This document shows positions 26,601 to 34,149 of a stretch of 64,000 bases of DNA, piece by piece. The DNA lies in NCBI RefSeq assembly GCF_910592395.1, contig NC_088323.1:13441501-13505500 (forward strand). The letters run 5' to 3'. Source of the stretch: Lineus longissimus (taxonomy: Eukaryota; Nemertea; Pilidiophora; Heteronemertea; Lineidae). The position numbers were made by a program, and so were the translations under genes. The first letter of the stretch is position 1. Every line of letters begins with the position of its first letter. The notes under the pieces were generated by a model. The model ran no database searches. It worked only from the letters and a program-made list of their open reading frames with translations, and had not been told where the DNA came from.

Positions 26601-29600
26601 ACCAAACATCAACCGGTCGTGTTAGCGAGGGCCAGGTAATGGGAATTAGAGAGAAAACCATTCGGGACCGGAGAATTTTGGTCGTGTTCGCGGGGTGGTC
26701 GCGTTACTGAGGTGGTCGCCGACCGGGGTTCCACTGTATATACTTTTAAATTTATGACGCCAAACACAACAGGATATTATTTTGTAGCGAAGAATATAAT
26801 TTGAGCGGGGGCATGATTAAGTCAATGATCTTTTTTTTTCTGATACACCACGTGTCAAAATTTCGTCAAGCCATTCCAGAACCCAGCCACTACAATCAGG
26901 CACATCAGGGAGCCTATCATTTACCACTGAATACTGGCTGGCTTAGCTGTATCCTTGGTATTACCGTAGAAGGGATTAAACTTCCATGGGAATTACATCA
27001 TCATAATTACTCATGACCCATATCCTTCATGGTCCAATAAACATTGCGGCCAAGGTGGGCTATCGAGGAGCTATTCTAAAACCTAACATGTGGATGCCCT
27101 CATCATTCTGATGAGCAAGCAATTTCTGGAGGACATACCATCAGATGATACAGCACGTGGCTGGTGGCCCAGTGACACCTACAGCAGGGGGTTCATAATT
27201 ATAATTACAAATGTGTATAAAACATTTTTGTCAAGTAAATAAGAGTAGTCTGCAGTATGCATTTGTCACGTGGTGACCGCTCGATCAAGTGTTGATGACG
27301 TCAAATGGCTTGCCATACATGTCCAATTATTAGGACTTTTCATGGGAGGACAACTTAAAATTAATCCAGCAAACATCCCTTAATAAATGACACTGCTAGA
27401 TGTCAAGCGCCAAGTGCCCTGTTTCATCATCCATCTAGCCAAAGAGCCCTTCAAATGACAGAGCTGGATACCAAGCGCCACCTAGCAGGAAGTACCCATC
27501 AAGCCAAAGAGCCTGTTACATCATCCTTCATGCCAAAGATCCCGTTAACTGACACAGGTGGATGACAAGCGCCACCTAGCGGGAAGTACCCCGTTATGTC
27601 AAGCGCCACCTAGCGAGTACCTTGTTACATCATCCATCCAGCCAAAGATCCCTTTAACTGACACAAGTGGATGACAAGCGCCACATAGCAGGAAGACCTA
27701 GTTATATCCAGGTTTCCAACTTTCCAGGTTTCCAACTTTCCAACTTTCCGGAAAGTACAGGCAACCGCTTTGAGCAGATTTTATTTGGATTCTGCGCTCT
27801 ATATAAGGCACTATTGTAGGAAAGACTAATGCTTAACAGACTCAACTGATTGACCGAAGATAATAGCATAGTGTTTCCGAACCCGCAACGGAATGCGTAC
27901 CAAAAGAAACACGGATGCGTTTCAACCGCTTTTGTTCTGCGGGAAACCATCTGACACAACATTGAAAGGCGCTCAAAAGTCTAACTCCGGTGTCCTTGAC
28001 ACTGCTAAAGCTTTTGACACTGTATGGCATAATGACATATTCTACAAACTGTTCCATTATGAGGTAAACAAACGATTCTGGTGACCAACGAGAGCTTGCA
28101 ATGAAAATGCTCGATGCTGTGTAGTAGTCAATGATATAATGTCCCCCTGGTTTCCTCTACACCAGTCGGTCCGACAGGGTGGAGTTTTGTCAACTTGGTT
28201 GTATCACCTGTTCACAGATGGGTTGATCCCAGATAACCTGGACGTCCTAGGAGTCGGGGCGAAATTGGAGAGGAAAACTGCGGATCTCCATGCCGGGCTG
28301 ACAATCTTACACGAGTAACGTTATGAAAGCATGATGAGCTATTGTCACTAGTATTCGATTAAGTGGAGGTATATGTACTTTAATGCGCGTTGTGGCCGCT
28401 AAATAGGAGGCGATTTTTGTTTCAAAATTGGGCCTCGGAAATGCGTCGAATTCTTGCAACTTTTGGCTTCGTAGGTGTGGATCATAAGTAAGAGTGTCAC
28501 TGAGGGTGTCATACGTCGAATATCTTGGTGGTTTTGGAATAAATAACAACTTTGTCGAGATGACCTCAACTGGAGAGCTCCAAGTAATCTCTTCGCCGAG
28601 AAGTTCATCAGTAATCTCTCTGCATTATTACCGTCACGAAAATTGCCGAGCCACCTCCCACTTCCGCGATCAACCAATCAGATGTCCTGTTCAAATGGTC
28701 ACTTCCATGCGCGCATCATCCACCAATCAAAATCGACGTCACTGACGCCAGCATGCAAGATGGCGGCGCCCATCTCTGAACATGCTGAAGGAAAAATGCT
28801 GCTTTTCCACGTCGAGACAGCCATTTATTCACAAATAGCTCATCTTAGGACACAATGTACCCAACGGGAGACAAGATTTACGCACACACCGGTAACTTAA
28901 ACCATCCTGGCGCTAATCGCTGGCTGATATCGAGTACATCACCAGTCTGCACCATCTTCGTTTTCCGAGAATTGGTTTAGCATTGTGGACGCCTGTACAT
29001 CATGTACATTGTTACATAGTTCCGTTTTCAAGAAGTATTACACTCATGAAAAAAAGTGTTACTCACAAACCAGCACCCCATTTACACCAAACCCACAACA
29101 CACCTGCACCCACACAATCCGATTTTTATACCTCGAACAGCCCGCGCCTCGGGTATATGCCAGTTATTACAATGGTGATAAATGCCTTGTTATTGTTTTT
29201 GGAGAAACACTAAAACTGTGGGCTTTGACAATGTCTCATAAAGCCAAATCGAAAGTGGATGCTTGGGGATTCAATAATGGCAGAAAATACCTTTTGTGTT
29301 CACCGAGGTATCACGCACTCCACTCTTTTAAACCTACAATCGCCGCGGCGCAGAAATTAAAGAACACGCTAATCTGCATTCTTGGCCCAGGACTCATCAA
29401 CCATCGGGCTTCAATCGAGTGTCGAGTTTCAAGTTGTTTACCTCGATCGCTTACGGAGGTTAAGGTCCTGATCATGAACTCTCTATCGGACAGCAAAATC
29501 ATGGAACTTGAAGAGCCATTATATTCTGCCGAAAAAGAATGCAAGACCTTCTCCACCTACAAGAACCGCGATTCCACAAGTTATGATTGGTTCGAATAGC

Positions 29601-30732
29601 AAGGAGGCGTTTATAGAGAAAGAGGTGCATGCCTACTATTTCTGCGCCAACTAGTTGCCATGGGGAGGATTCCTCGTCTGCACTCCAATGGAGGGTGTTT
29701 AAAGATATATCCGCATCACTAAATGAGCGTTGAACAGTGACAAATGTATACTAGGCTTTTTTCCGCTGATAAAAGAGACTATCTCACGCTGTGATCTATC
29801 CGAATATTTAGCTGTAGCGGGTGATGATCCTGAACTTTTCCCTGTCAAAGTCCTGCGGAAAACGGTCATCAACCGCTCCTTTGACTATACAGAATATATG
29901 AAATTATTGGAGAGTGCAGAAAATGACTCCTTGGTACGAATTCTACATGCTGAAAACTCATTGGACTTCGATCCCTTCTTTCGACAGCGGTATTAGCCGA
30001 TGCAGAGAACATTAACAAATATGCTGACATTGCTAGGCTGAATACGCTGATAATTGCTGTTCAAACAATAATGAAATAAATGCAGCCAAACCTTTACTGA
30101 CCCAGCGGTACACCTGTTTTGTGGCTGCTCAGGCTACTTCGCAAACCCGGATAAAATTCTAGAAGACCGTTGTCAACGCGTTCTCAGTCGAACTGTGCGC
30201 CACACTGTGGAACATGGAAGATAGCCAGCTCACCAAGGCAATGCTCGGGAAACAGCTGGAGGTGGACTTCGACATCAATATTTTATTCCTAAAGTCGGCA
30301 ATTGAATGCTGGGTCAACTAACTTTTGACGGAGACCAGTTTCTGCACTCTATCACTCCTCGGAGTGACAACATGCATGCATTAGTAGACGCTGTAGACTT
30401 ATATTGCTCATTGCTCTGTTGTGGGGGGGGGGGGGGAGGGGGTGGGGGTGTGTGTTTTGTTTTGGCTGTTTTTTGTTGTTTGTTTCTTTTATGGTTATTT
30501 CGTATATTACACTTCACTGTTAGTTATTAATCTTTCGTTATCTGTAACCTCACATATCTTTTGTTAGGAGGAATTAACATAATCAATTGTATTTCGATGT
30601 TTGGTTATCGTCAGTATATCTGTCTTGTTTCAGAACGGCTGGACGGCGCTAATGTACGGCTCCAAAAACGGTCACCTTGATGTCGTAGATTATCTATTGA
30701 AAGGTGGCGCAGAGGTCGACAAAGAGACGAAG
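5659..30732 (+). CDS. Death effector domain plus ankyrin repeat gene (six exons seen, 3' end not found)
   Basis: Six exons join in phase with GT-AG introns: 5,659-5,677, 7,677-7,851, 8,078-8,204, 9,399-9,479, 10,930-11,040 and 30,634-30,732. The start ATG at 5,659 opens MAAKNI and is followed at once by a GTGAGT donor in phase 1, which fits exon 2. Exons 2-3 encode a death effector fold, exon 4 a short polar linker, exon 5 an ankyrin cap and exon 6 exactly one 33-residue ankyrin repeat. Death effector domains bind each other in apoptosis and innate signalling, and ankyrin repeats bind partners, so a cytosolic adaptor is likely (inference). The fifth intron is 19.6 kb and full of mobile elements. 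Linking exons 5 and 6 rests on matching phase and repeat logic, not on transcripts. The 3' end is unresolved; coiled-coil remnants at 32-34.7 kb might belong to it. Confidence 0.65.
7677..8204 (+). other. Death effector domain exons 2 and 3 of the ankyrin gene
   Basis: Exon 2 (7,677-7,851) begins after a TTTCAG acceptor and ends before GTATGT in phase 2. Exon 3 (8,078-8,204) begins after AATACAG and ends before GTAACC in phase 0. Together they give about 100 residues with the helical pattern of a death effector domain: HLLSKLDGKLTDEEVRKLKHFLG, then DVWNSLE at the position of the family's DLF..LE block, then DYDELSELMEMLKRMDCVG. The family's RxDL signature is here RMDC, so one position deviates. 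The other death-fold subfamilies (DD, CARD) are less good matches because of the LKHFL and DVWNSLE blocks. Confidence 0.7.
9117..9650 (+). repeat. About 145-bp direct repeat flanking exon 4
   Basis: Nearly the same 145 bp occurs at 9,117-9,262 and again at 9,503-9,650, with a unit shift of about 386 bp. It includes GCCATTCGTTTATTTTGTC and GTAATGCAACGCCCACTGGG. The small exon 9,399-9,479 lies between the two copies, and the second copy starts a few bases after its splice donor. This looks like a local duplication of intronic sequence that left the exon single. Confidence 0.85.
10543..10790. mobile_element. Small MITE-like inverted repeat element, about 250 bp
   Basis: The left end (CACAGGCACGCGG, then AATAAGAGCTCAATAGCCCCC at 10,557-10,577) returns reverse-complemented at 10,751-10,790 (AGGGGGCTATTGAGCTCTTATT, then CATGTGCCTGTG). 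The inverted termini are about 35 bp with a few mismatches and enclose about 170 bp of noncoding sequence. It lies in intron 4 of the death-effector/ankyrin gene. No clear target duplication was seen. Confidence 0.7.
11720..12616 (+). CDS. Stand-alone P2X7-type intracellular (ballast) domain protein, two exons
   Basis: Exon 1 is 11,720-11,949 and exon 2 is 12,217-12,616, joined in phase 2 across GTAAGT and TTTTAG, with a TAA stop. The first 75 residues are acidic and probably disordered. Exon 2 carries the cysteine-rich domain known from the C-terminus of vertebrate P2X7 channels. It starts CTCGFCQVMPT, then has a CICC cluster, ITCHEGFDPVCL, AYRQVIRWTYG and VVPSCVVSKVRAFFPPPG. In the vertebrate protein these cysteines bind zinc. 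No channel transmembrane segments are present, as in many invertebrate relatives. The frame is undamaged. It lies in the long intron of the death-effector/ankyrin gene and converges on a Kolobok-like transposase gene 334 bp away, so it may be cargo of that transposon. A CRE-like TGACGTTA lies about 40 bp upstream. Confidence 0.75.
15286..16203 (+). CDS. LINE ORF part 1: 2A-like peptide and APE endonuclease domain
   Basis: The frame is open from the insertion boundary and no good ATG is visible, so the true N-terminus is missing. A hydrophobic stretch leads into LLLLCGDIHLNPGP, whose last eight residues match the 2A ribosome-skipping consensus D[VI]ExNPGP except H for E (GGA of the motif at 15,445, final Pro ending at 15,471). 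Then comes a complete apurinic-type endonuclease with SNVNS, the catalytic-side SET, YRSPS, GGDFNAR and a terminal SDH. This endonuclease nicks target DNA for reverse transcription. An in-frame TGA at 16,201-16,203 separates it from the reverse transcriptase, which is in the same frame. CR1-type elements of sea urchins are known to carry 2A sequences near this position. Confidence 0.85.
   Translation, partial: NTALHVYKCWSSPSCVLSVCAIVTLIVSACPGLPTLLLCITNPGLIKQLLLLCGDIHLNPGPIGLNVLYSNVNSLTAEKGQRFNDMSLTLKSDDIDVACLSETGCNLDLASVKIDGYHSMDQSLYKPKGRGLLVFVKESLCFKRRKDLENQLDDCMWCEIKSSFNTILVGLFYRSPSQSAVLRNEYFTNVDDNIVNALTGASGTVIVGGDFNARSKFWWSDDINTVEGNLLYDISVKHSLFQFIDKPTRITEASKSCLDLIFCNTAGQVSSSDVGIPFSLSDHCTTSICFDFKRSFPSDPSILRA
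16204..18720 (+). CDS. LINE ORF part 2: reverse transcriptase and C-terminal zinc motif
   Basis: This continues the endonuclease frame after one TGA codon; the first internal ATG-less segment leads into MPWFN at about 16,380. Reverse transcriptase blocks are intact: DNYRPVTLLN, RQSGFLPGHDTQKQL, the motif A region GVFLDISGAFDAV, SGVPQGSILGP, and the catalytic YADD at about 17,506. A thumb and connector follow, with QSHKHLGIILDE and later LPRNMSQNL. The C-terminus has CKCGHKAQTTRHLFFNCP, a CCHC-like pattern frequent in CR1, Jockey and I-type LINEs. Apart from the TGA I see no break over 840 codons, which implies recent insertion. Assignment to the CR1 group is an inference. Confidence 0.88.
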   Translation, partial: KFSQLDHERLNSSVRNLDWDSVFRSGNPDVICNLFVSTLYSMFEVHIPHSDRVSRRNDMPWFNLVIRRAIQRRTKLFKKMTKVNSAGNVYRFREAVRNVRELVTGAKRTHHDKVCNSLSEHSTGSKNYWAILKQLLGKKVSGGIATLVSSGVVLDSDGMKCEAFLNHFSAKFHHNFVTSTVPDFGRRTERSLSDLHVSKEEIRKLLLKLDSSKAGGIDGITNKMIELVAGSLDEPLSRLFNLLLLSGHFPSAWKVGIVVPIFKNKGSKCSTDNYRPVTLLNSLSKVFERTVYEAILRYLQEDNLLFERQSGFLPGHDTQKQLVAIVHNILSNNDAKRVTRGVFLDISGAFDAVPHYLLLKKLKGYGIIGNIFNLLQSYLNGRGVRVRVNNTLSNLTQPGYVNSGVPQGSILGPIMFLIYINDLSEYVRNCTLYIYADDCSLFLPVSYAEDINLSTKLIQEDLHSLLAWSKRWKLDFKAEKSKEVIYRSPRRKVRNFGYLELKGSVIPRGQSHKHLGIILDETLSFEHHILYVVGKCNNLLNPLKTLQGSLQSKHLEKLYFSFILPHSEYGSVIFDSANITLLSRLDKVHYRAALIVSGCIWGTNTINALDCLGWVTLGRRRTEKKLILMYDVEHNNIPTYVHNEFVQYRNPVFDGRLRNRRTYNLPRNMSQNLTKSTIPSSIRHWSSLPIDVQTRYSRNSFKYHLRLFLGRNQMSMDTPKLNLPRQAEIVLNRTRCDLIFKNHLFSHNFVNVNDPNCKCGHKAQTTRHLFFNCPLADMLRVDLFDDLNTLPSFTFIFYNLCQEDRLQLLLNGHYRLSIVDNIFIVTRVSTFIAELAIL
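19195..19352. repeat. Two tandem copies of an about 76-bp unit
   Basis: TGTATGCTCTTGA, CAATGTGTAA and TCATAGTAGACAGTGCA recur at one-unit spacing (first copy about 19,207-19,281, second about 19,283-19,352). There is no coding signal. It lies just outside the last recognised exon of the Kolobok-like gene. Confidence 0.8.
19355..19642 (+). pseudogene. Possible LINE C-terminal fragment
   Basis: An open frame ends with RHLAVHAPFCRTDRARNSF, then ACSILNDLPANIKQSPTL and a final F..RYK. This follows the layout of the tail of CR1/L2-type proteins, where an R.D..KNSFFPSA..LWN.LP block precedes short basic sequence. There is no reverse transcriptase next to it. Similarity is by pattern only. Confidence 0.4.
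19676..20923 (+). mobile_element. Non-autonomous TIR element, copy A (1.25 kb)
   Basis: The left end CAGAGTCTCTCAAATAAGAG returns reverse-complemented at the right end (TTATTTGAAAGACCCTG), giving inverted termini of about 25 bp with mismatches. The body matches, in reverse orientation, the element at 54,326-55,458 along its length. Shared blocks include TGATCCCACAG with TCGGGCAATTAA, TTAAGCTGCATGCA, and near the far end GACAGAGCTCTCTCGGGTCA. No long frame is shared. Flanking bases show no convincing target duplication. Confidence 0.8.
21779..22691. repeat. Three tandem copies of an about 290-bp repeat with a CGTC-rich leader
   Basis: Units begin near GTGGCACGTTT at 21,871, 22,156 and 22,450. 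Each contains GTACCCCTGGGTGA (or close), a GATACACGGTTTTGCCACCAGG-like block and GGTAGGTACTTCT, in the same order. The third unit is cut at about 22,691 by LINE endonuclease sequence. Before the first unit is GAGCCTTTTTGGCTCACC with a run of CGTCGTC words, a leader I have seen associated with such repeats in marine invertebrates. It is noncoding and probably a dispersed MITE-like family that has become tandem. Confidence 0.8.
22691..23935 (+). pseudogene. Internally deleted L2-type LINE: endonuclease joined to C-terminus
   Basis: Frame fragments give an APE endonuclease: FAESRLNQSN, then HGLILYVKEEF, YAILGNFNMNS (the GDFN block with an N) and a terminal CWSDHKM near 23,280. About 60 bp later the sequence reads SLQRIQNRAARIISRTRKHE, then ITPVLKCLNWLPVKQRIQFK. 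Across a frame change it ends in FGDRCFSSCGPNLWNALPK and LLKSWLF. That is the C-terminal block of L2/CR1-type LINEs. The reverse transcriptase in between is missing. The 3' tail continues after a large inverted-repeat element, at 27,776. Confidence 0.8.
24010..24340. repeat. Subterminal repeats inside the left arm of the foldback element
   Basis: A unit of about 60-85 bp recurs about four times. It reads roughly CTAGGTGGCGCTTG, then CATCCACxTGTGTCA, AAAGGGATCTTTGGCTGGA and TGGATGATGTAACA, with decay towards the inside. The mirror set lies at about 27,370-27,690. Ordered subterminal copies like these are often transposase binding sites in foldback and Mutator-type elements. Confidence 0.75.
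26325..26736. mobile_element. 412-bp MITE with TA target duplication
   Basis: The ends are perfect inverted copies starting CAGTGGAACCCCGGT and ending ACCGGGGTTCCACTG, flanked by TA at 26,323-26,324 and 26,737-26,738. Inside are further repeats of GGTCGTGTTACCGGGGTGGTCGC, some inverted. TA duplication with CAGTGGAACC ends points to the Tc1/mariner-pogo group. The matching place in the left arm of the foldback element (near 25,115) lacks it, so it arrived after that palindrome formed. Confidence 0.85.
27776..30530 (+). pseudogene. CR1-type LINE copy 1 (with L2 tail at its start), interrupted
   Basis: The first 60 bp are the 3' tail of the L2-type LINE (TTCTGCGCTCTATATAAGG). From about 27,860 degenerate reverse transcriptase follows: NPQRNAYQKKHGCV, DTAKAFDTVWHNDIF (motif A), then SVRQGGVLSTWLYHLFTDG (motif B). 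About 780 bp of unrelated, promoter-like sequence separates an IKWRYMY block (near 28,370) from YYNGDKCLVIVFGE (near 29,170). After that come QKLKNTLI, SSCLPRSL and a C-terminal region with DKCILGFFPLIKETISR and FPVKVLRKTVINRSF. Stops and frame changes show it is dead. The same 3' part recurs at 62.6-63.7 kb. A G-run and a conserved TTACACTTCACTGTTAGTTA block close the copy. Confidence 0.75.
28660..28891 (+). promoter_or_regulatory. Promoter-like segment with possible first coding exon
   Basis: Two CCAAT-type boxes (ACCAATCAG at about 28,673 and CCACCAATCA at about 28,727) and a CRE-like CGACGTCACTGACG lie just before AAGATGGCGGCGCCC. That last motif is a YY1-type element around a start codon. 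From the ATG at 28,760 a 44-codon frame (MAAPISEHAEGKML...) stays open to a GTAACT donor at 28,892 in phase 0. This is the architecture of a TATA-less animal promoter with a first exon. It interrupts the CR1-type LINE, so it arrived by insertion or retrogene capture. No downstream exon was identified. Confidence 0.45.
30634..30732 (+). CDS. Ankyrin repeat exon (exon 6 of the death-effector/ankyrin gene)
   Basis: The exon follows TTGTTTCAG and precedes GTAACG. It is 99 nt, exactly 33 codons, in phase 0 on both sides, and reads NGWTALMYGSKNGHLDVVDY, then LLKGGAEVD and KETK. This is a full ankyrin repeat (helix-turn-helix, with the usual DG-TALM.AS..GH..VV..LL..GA.VD pattern). Phase-0, 33-codon exons allow ankyrin repeats to be added without breaking the frame. 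It connects naturally to the ankyrin half-repeat at 10,930-11,040. Confidence 0.8.
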
Positions 30733-31337
30733 GTAACGCACCAAAAGTTCCATTCATCCCAACTTAGCGTTCTAAATCATAAGATAACAAAGCATTGTCT
30801 ATTATTGTTGAATGAGATAACTACATGTAGTTTCAATCGCTTGAAATCATCTACAACTGAGGGACCGTATTCATGGAGTCTTCTTAATAGAGCTTGGTAA
30901 GCATACTAGGTGGTTCTTAGCGAGTTGCGTCATATTCACGAAGCACTCGTAACTTCAATCGATTTCGTAAGTCGCTACTAGCCCTACGTGAGGTGTTTTC
31001 GACTTCGTAGAGTTTTCTTTAGAGGTTCTTCACGTGACTTCATGACATGACGTTTTGATGACCACCTGCCAATGCATTTCCTTTACGTCGTGAACACGTG
31101 TGACGGCCAATATGGCAGTGCAAAACAATACTCTATATTACGACGTTAGATGGCGCGCCGATCGAATCTGACTTGACACTAGGTGGCAGCAGCTGACGGG
31201 TATAAAACGGTAAATAGACGATACGCCCACAAAATGTCCGCGATCGATAAATTTGAACCCGCAATTCAAACACTGTGACCAAAAACATATTAAGAGAAAA
31301 GTATTACATGTATATACAAAAGAGTTCTTACACACAT

Positions 31338-31480
31338 GTCGTAGATGCTATATTGAAAGGTGACGCAGAGGTTGACCTAGGGGAAAAGGTAACACACCAA
31401 ATGTCCCATTCATCCTAACTTAGCGCTCTAAAATCGTAAGATAATAAAGCGATGTATGTTATTGTTGAATGGGATAACTC
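31338..31480 (+). pseudogene. Degenerate duplicate of the ankyrin exon end and its following intron
   Basis: HVVDAILKGDAEVD resembles the second half of the exon at 30,634-30,732 (DVVDYLLKGGAEVD). It is followed by a GTAACA donor-like site and intron sequence matching the original for another 90 bp (CATTCATCC.AACTTAGCG.TCTAAA). The first half of the exon and its acceptor are absent. It is a partial tandem duplication, about 670 bp downstream, that is not a usable exon. Confidence 0.75.
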
Positions 31481-31939
31481 TTTCGGTCATCTACACCTCA
31501 GACTTTTATCCAGGTATATATTTCGATATTTGCTTATCGATAGAATACTCATCAAATTGTTATATACATGAACATGGCTGTATACATGTAGCACTGCCGC
31601 TGTTCCGAGAGGAAAACAATGGCCATTTTGAATCCTGTGGCGCCTCGAAAGTTAAAGTTCCAAAAAGTCAAAGAGGTAAACATATAAGGTCACAATTTGC
31701 AATGTCCATTAAATCTTGGTAAGAAGCTACGACTTGTTATCCAAAGTTTAACATTGTAGATACTTCCTGATCAGTAGAGTATAACGATAATTGCGACCAT
31801 TAATTAATTAAACACCGCGTATGTGTTATTCGATCATTCACAAGATATTTATTGCTCACTATTTTAGGATGCGTTTAAGTAGTGCAAAGACATGAACAAA
31901 CAAATTACATGTTCTTGTTGAAACAAAATACTATCGTGC

Positions 31940-32660
31940 TATCGTGACTTCTGCTCAAAATTATCAAAAACTGACGCCGTTAATGAGATTCTGCAGCCTT
32001 AACTTAACGGGTTACAACACGAGAACAGCGTCCTTAAGTCTGAGTTAGACAAAACAATGAAGAAATCTGTGAAACAAAGGGAAACGGAAACCAAAAAGCT
32101 TAGAAAACGGTGTAATGAGCATATCATGTAACTCACTAAGGCGAGACTAAATCAAACTTGCATTTCAACGTAATAAAGGACATTGGGGTGTTTCGAAAGT
32201 TTGTAATGATCTGAAGCAACTGAAAGCAGACGTCAGTGTGATCGAGATGCCAGACACGAGCAAGGATTCAAACGACAAGCGGAAAAATATGGAATCTTGA
32301 CGCTCAAAACCGAACTCCTTTGATCGAGATGTTCAGAACATTTGTGAAAGCGGTAGTAATGCAATGTGCACCGAAAACTACACCGAAAAGGAACCCGCAT
32401 CCAAAGGACCATGGCTTATGAGGCTCACTCGCCTTACATGAGGAAAACACCCAACGCGTCTGAAAACTCAAAGGATACGAACAAGGGCTCCAATGAAAAC
32501 AGAGGGGAAATCAACTTGCGTATTCGCAAATCAAGAGAAAAACACATATGTAAACTACAGGCTTTAATACACAGAGGCCATCGTACAGGGAGGATGAAAT
32601 ATGACCATATAAGTAAGCTAAAATGGGGTATTTGCAGCCCCTGGCAAAGTTTTTGATTCA
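31940..32660 (+). pseudogene. Coiled-coil gene remnant, copy 1
   Basis: This copy matches the segment at 34,150-34,760 over about 400 bp plus a later 90-bp block. It contains CGAGAACAGCGTCCTTGAG-like sequence, GATCTGAAGCAACTGAAAGC and AACACCCAACGCGTCTGAAAA. Translated pieces are rich in Leu, Glu and Lys heptads (NDLKQLKADVSVIEMPDT), interrupted by stops and frame changes. Function is unknown. It could derive from the 3' part of the death-effector/ankyrin gene upstream. Confidence 0.55.
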
Positions 32661-32699
32661 TATTCCGGTAACCATGTGATTATTCAGCCAACCCAAGCG

Positions 32700-34130
32700 T
32701 GGATATGAAAGAGGTGATTCTTGAGTATCACAACATAGATAGTTTTGGATTATGCAACATGTTGTGTAAGAGCTTTGGCTATAAGAAGTAAACAAATCAG
32801 CCACGTCTACAAAAAAAAGTTGGGATCGAACTTTTTACAGGTCTGAATTTTCCACACTTGCAGAGCATTGATATATATTTGAAACTTGGTTCAGGTGATC
32901 AGTACAGGTGATCAGTATTGAGTGTAGAGAATGTTATATGCGGCATTTGATTTCATTATCAAAGGTAAATTTTTCAGAGACACTTTTCTGACCAAGGTAC
33001 CCTCGGGGTATTTGTAGCCCGTTGGTTCGGGGTATTTGCATGTAGCCCCTGTGAATAGCTCAATATATCCTGTCATAGATCATGAAAATACTATCCGATC
33101 ATAAATCTATCCGATTTAGATACAACGTTAACCTTTTATGTACCAACAATGATACATTTGAGGTTTCATATTAGTTTATCCAAAATTATATGGAAACAAT
33201 ATTAATAATTTCAAAGTTATTGGTGTCTCTGGTTAAAGCCACACTGACCATTGACTAGATAGCAACATTTCTCATGGTACATTGCATTGCCGTTAAGGAG
33301 TGGTGCCTACTATAGTTGGGGTTGATGCATGACCCATAGCTACTGAAACTACAGTTTTGAACGGCGCACGACAAGACCGTCAGTTAATTCAGAATTTCAC
33401 AAGCTGTTGTTTGACATAAGGTGTAATGTACAACAGAGGTGATAACTAGAACTTTGTGTTTTTGCACCAGTTTAAAATCAGTGATTTGCAACGATATTGT
33501 TTAAATTGATGGAAAGTGATTGCATCGAACATCACTTAATGTGTTCAATAAATATCTTTTGATACCAGCAAAATCGCGTCATCGACCTAGATTGGAATAA
33601 TATTGAAAGCTTTATTACCAATAAAGACCGCAAACCTGTGAAAAAAAATGTCCTCATACATAAAAACATGCACTTAATTGCATTGCAAGTTGTAAAATTG
33701 GAAGAGGTGCCACTACAAGATGCTGGCCAGTTTTAGTGAATCTGTCTGGAAATCTCTCGCGTAACCAAAATTATTGGTGAAAAAGGGGCTCTAATAACCC
33801 CATTTACCTTACATGAAATCAGGGGATGCTGACCAACACAATGTAATGGACAAGAAGGTGCTGCCATCTGCACTAGGGGAAACTCACTAATCTTATGACG
33901 TGAATCAGCTGAGTGATCATGTCAGACATGTATAATCTCGGGTGTACAATGTAAATACTTTCATGTCTGATGAAACTGATCAATCTATATCAAAACTAAC
34001 CACAAACGACTTCACAAACAATAGCCTGCGGTTTGGTCCATTCTATCCGACAATGCGGTGCTTTTTCAGTCTGTGCGTCTTATTGAGGAAACCCTCTCTT
34101 AGGTGAAACAGAGCCGAACAGAGCCAAACT
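32700..34130. other. No gene recognised
   Basis: AT-rich sequence between the two coiled-coil remnants, with no open frame of note and no clear repeat structure apart from short local duplications such as CAGGTGATCAGTA. Confidence 0.4.
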
Positions 34131-34149
34131 GCATGTAGTAACGAAATAC

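Larger units (their letters stand above)
23936..27766. mobile_element. Giant inverted-repeat (foldback, Mutator-like) element, 3.8 kb, 9-bp target duplication
   Basis: The two halves are inverted copies from the tips (GGTTGCCTGTACTTTCCGG and its complement) almost to a centre near 25,760. GCTTTGAGC directly flanks both ends (23,927-23,935 and 27,767-27,775), a 9-bp target duplication. Long inverted repeats plus 9-bp duplications are typical of Mutator-like and foldback elements. Outer arms are nearly identical: a 71-codon frame at 24,843-25,058 on minus and its twin at 26,801-27,016 on plus differ at one residue. Inner arms are more diverged. The right arm contains a separate 412-bp MITE, and the left arm holds about 120 bp of extra duplicated sequence near 25,313-25,430. 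No transposase was recognised. The element sits in the 3' tail of an L2-type LINE. Confidence 0.88.

Noticed and set aside
30314-30530. Gly- or Pro-rich frames around 30,420
   Set aside because: They are translations of a G homopolymer and low-complexity region in a LINE tail.
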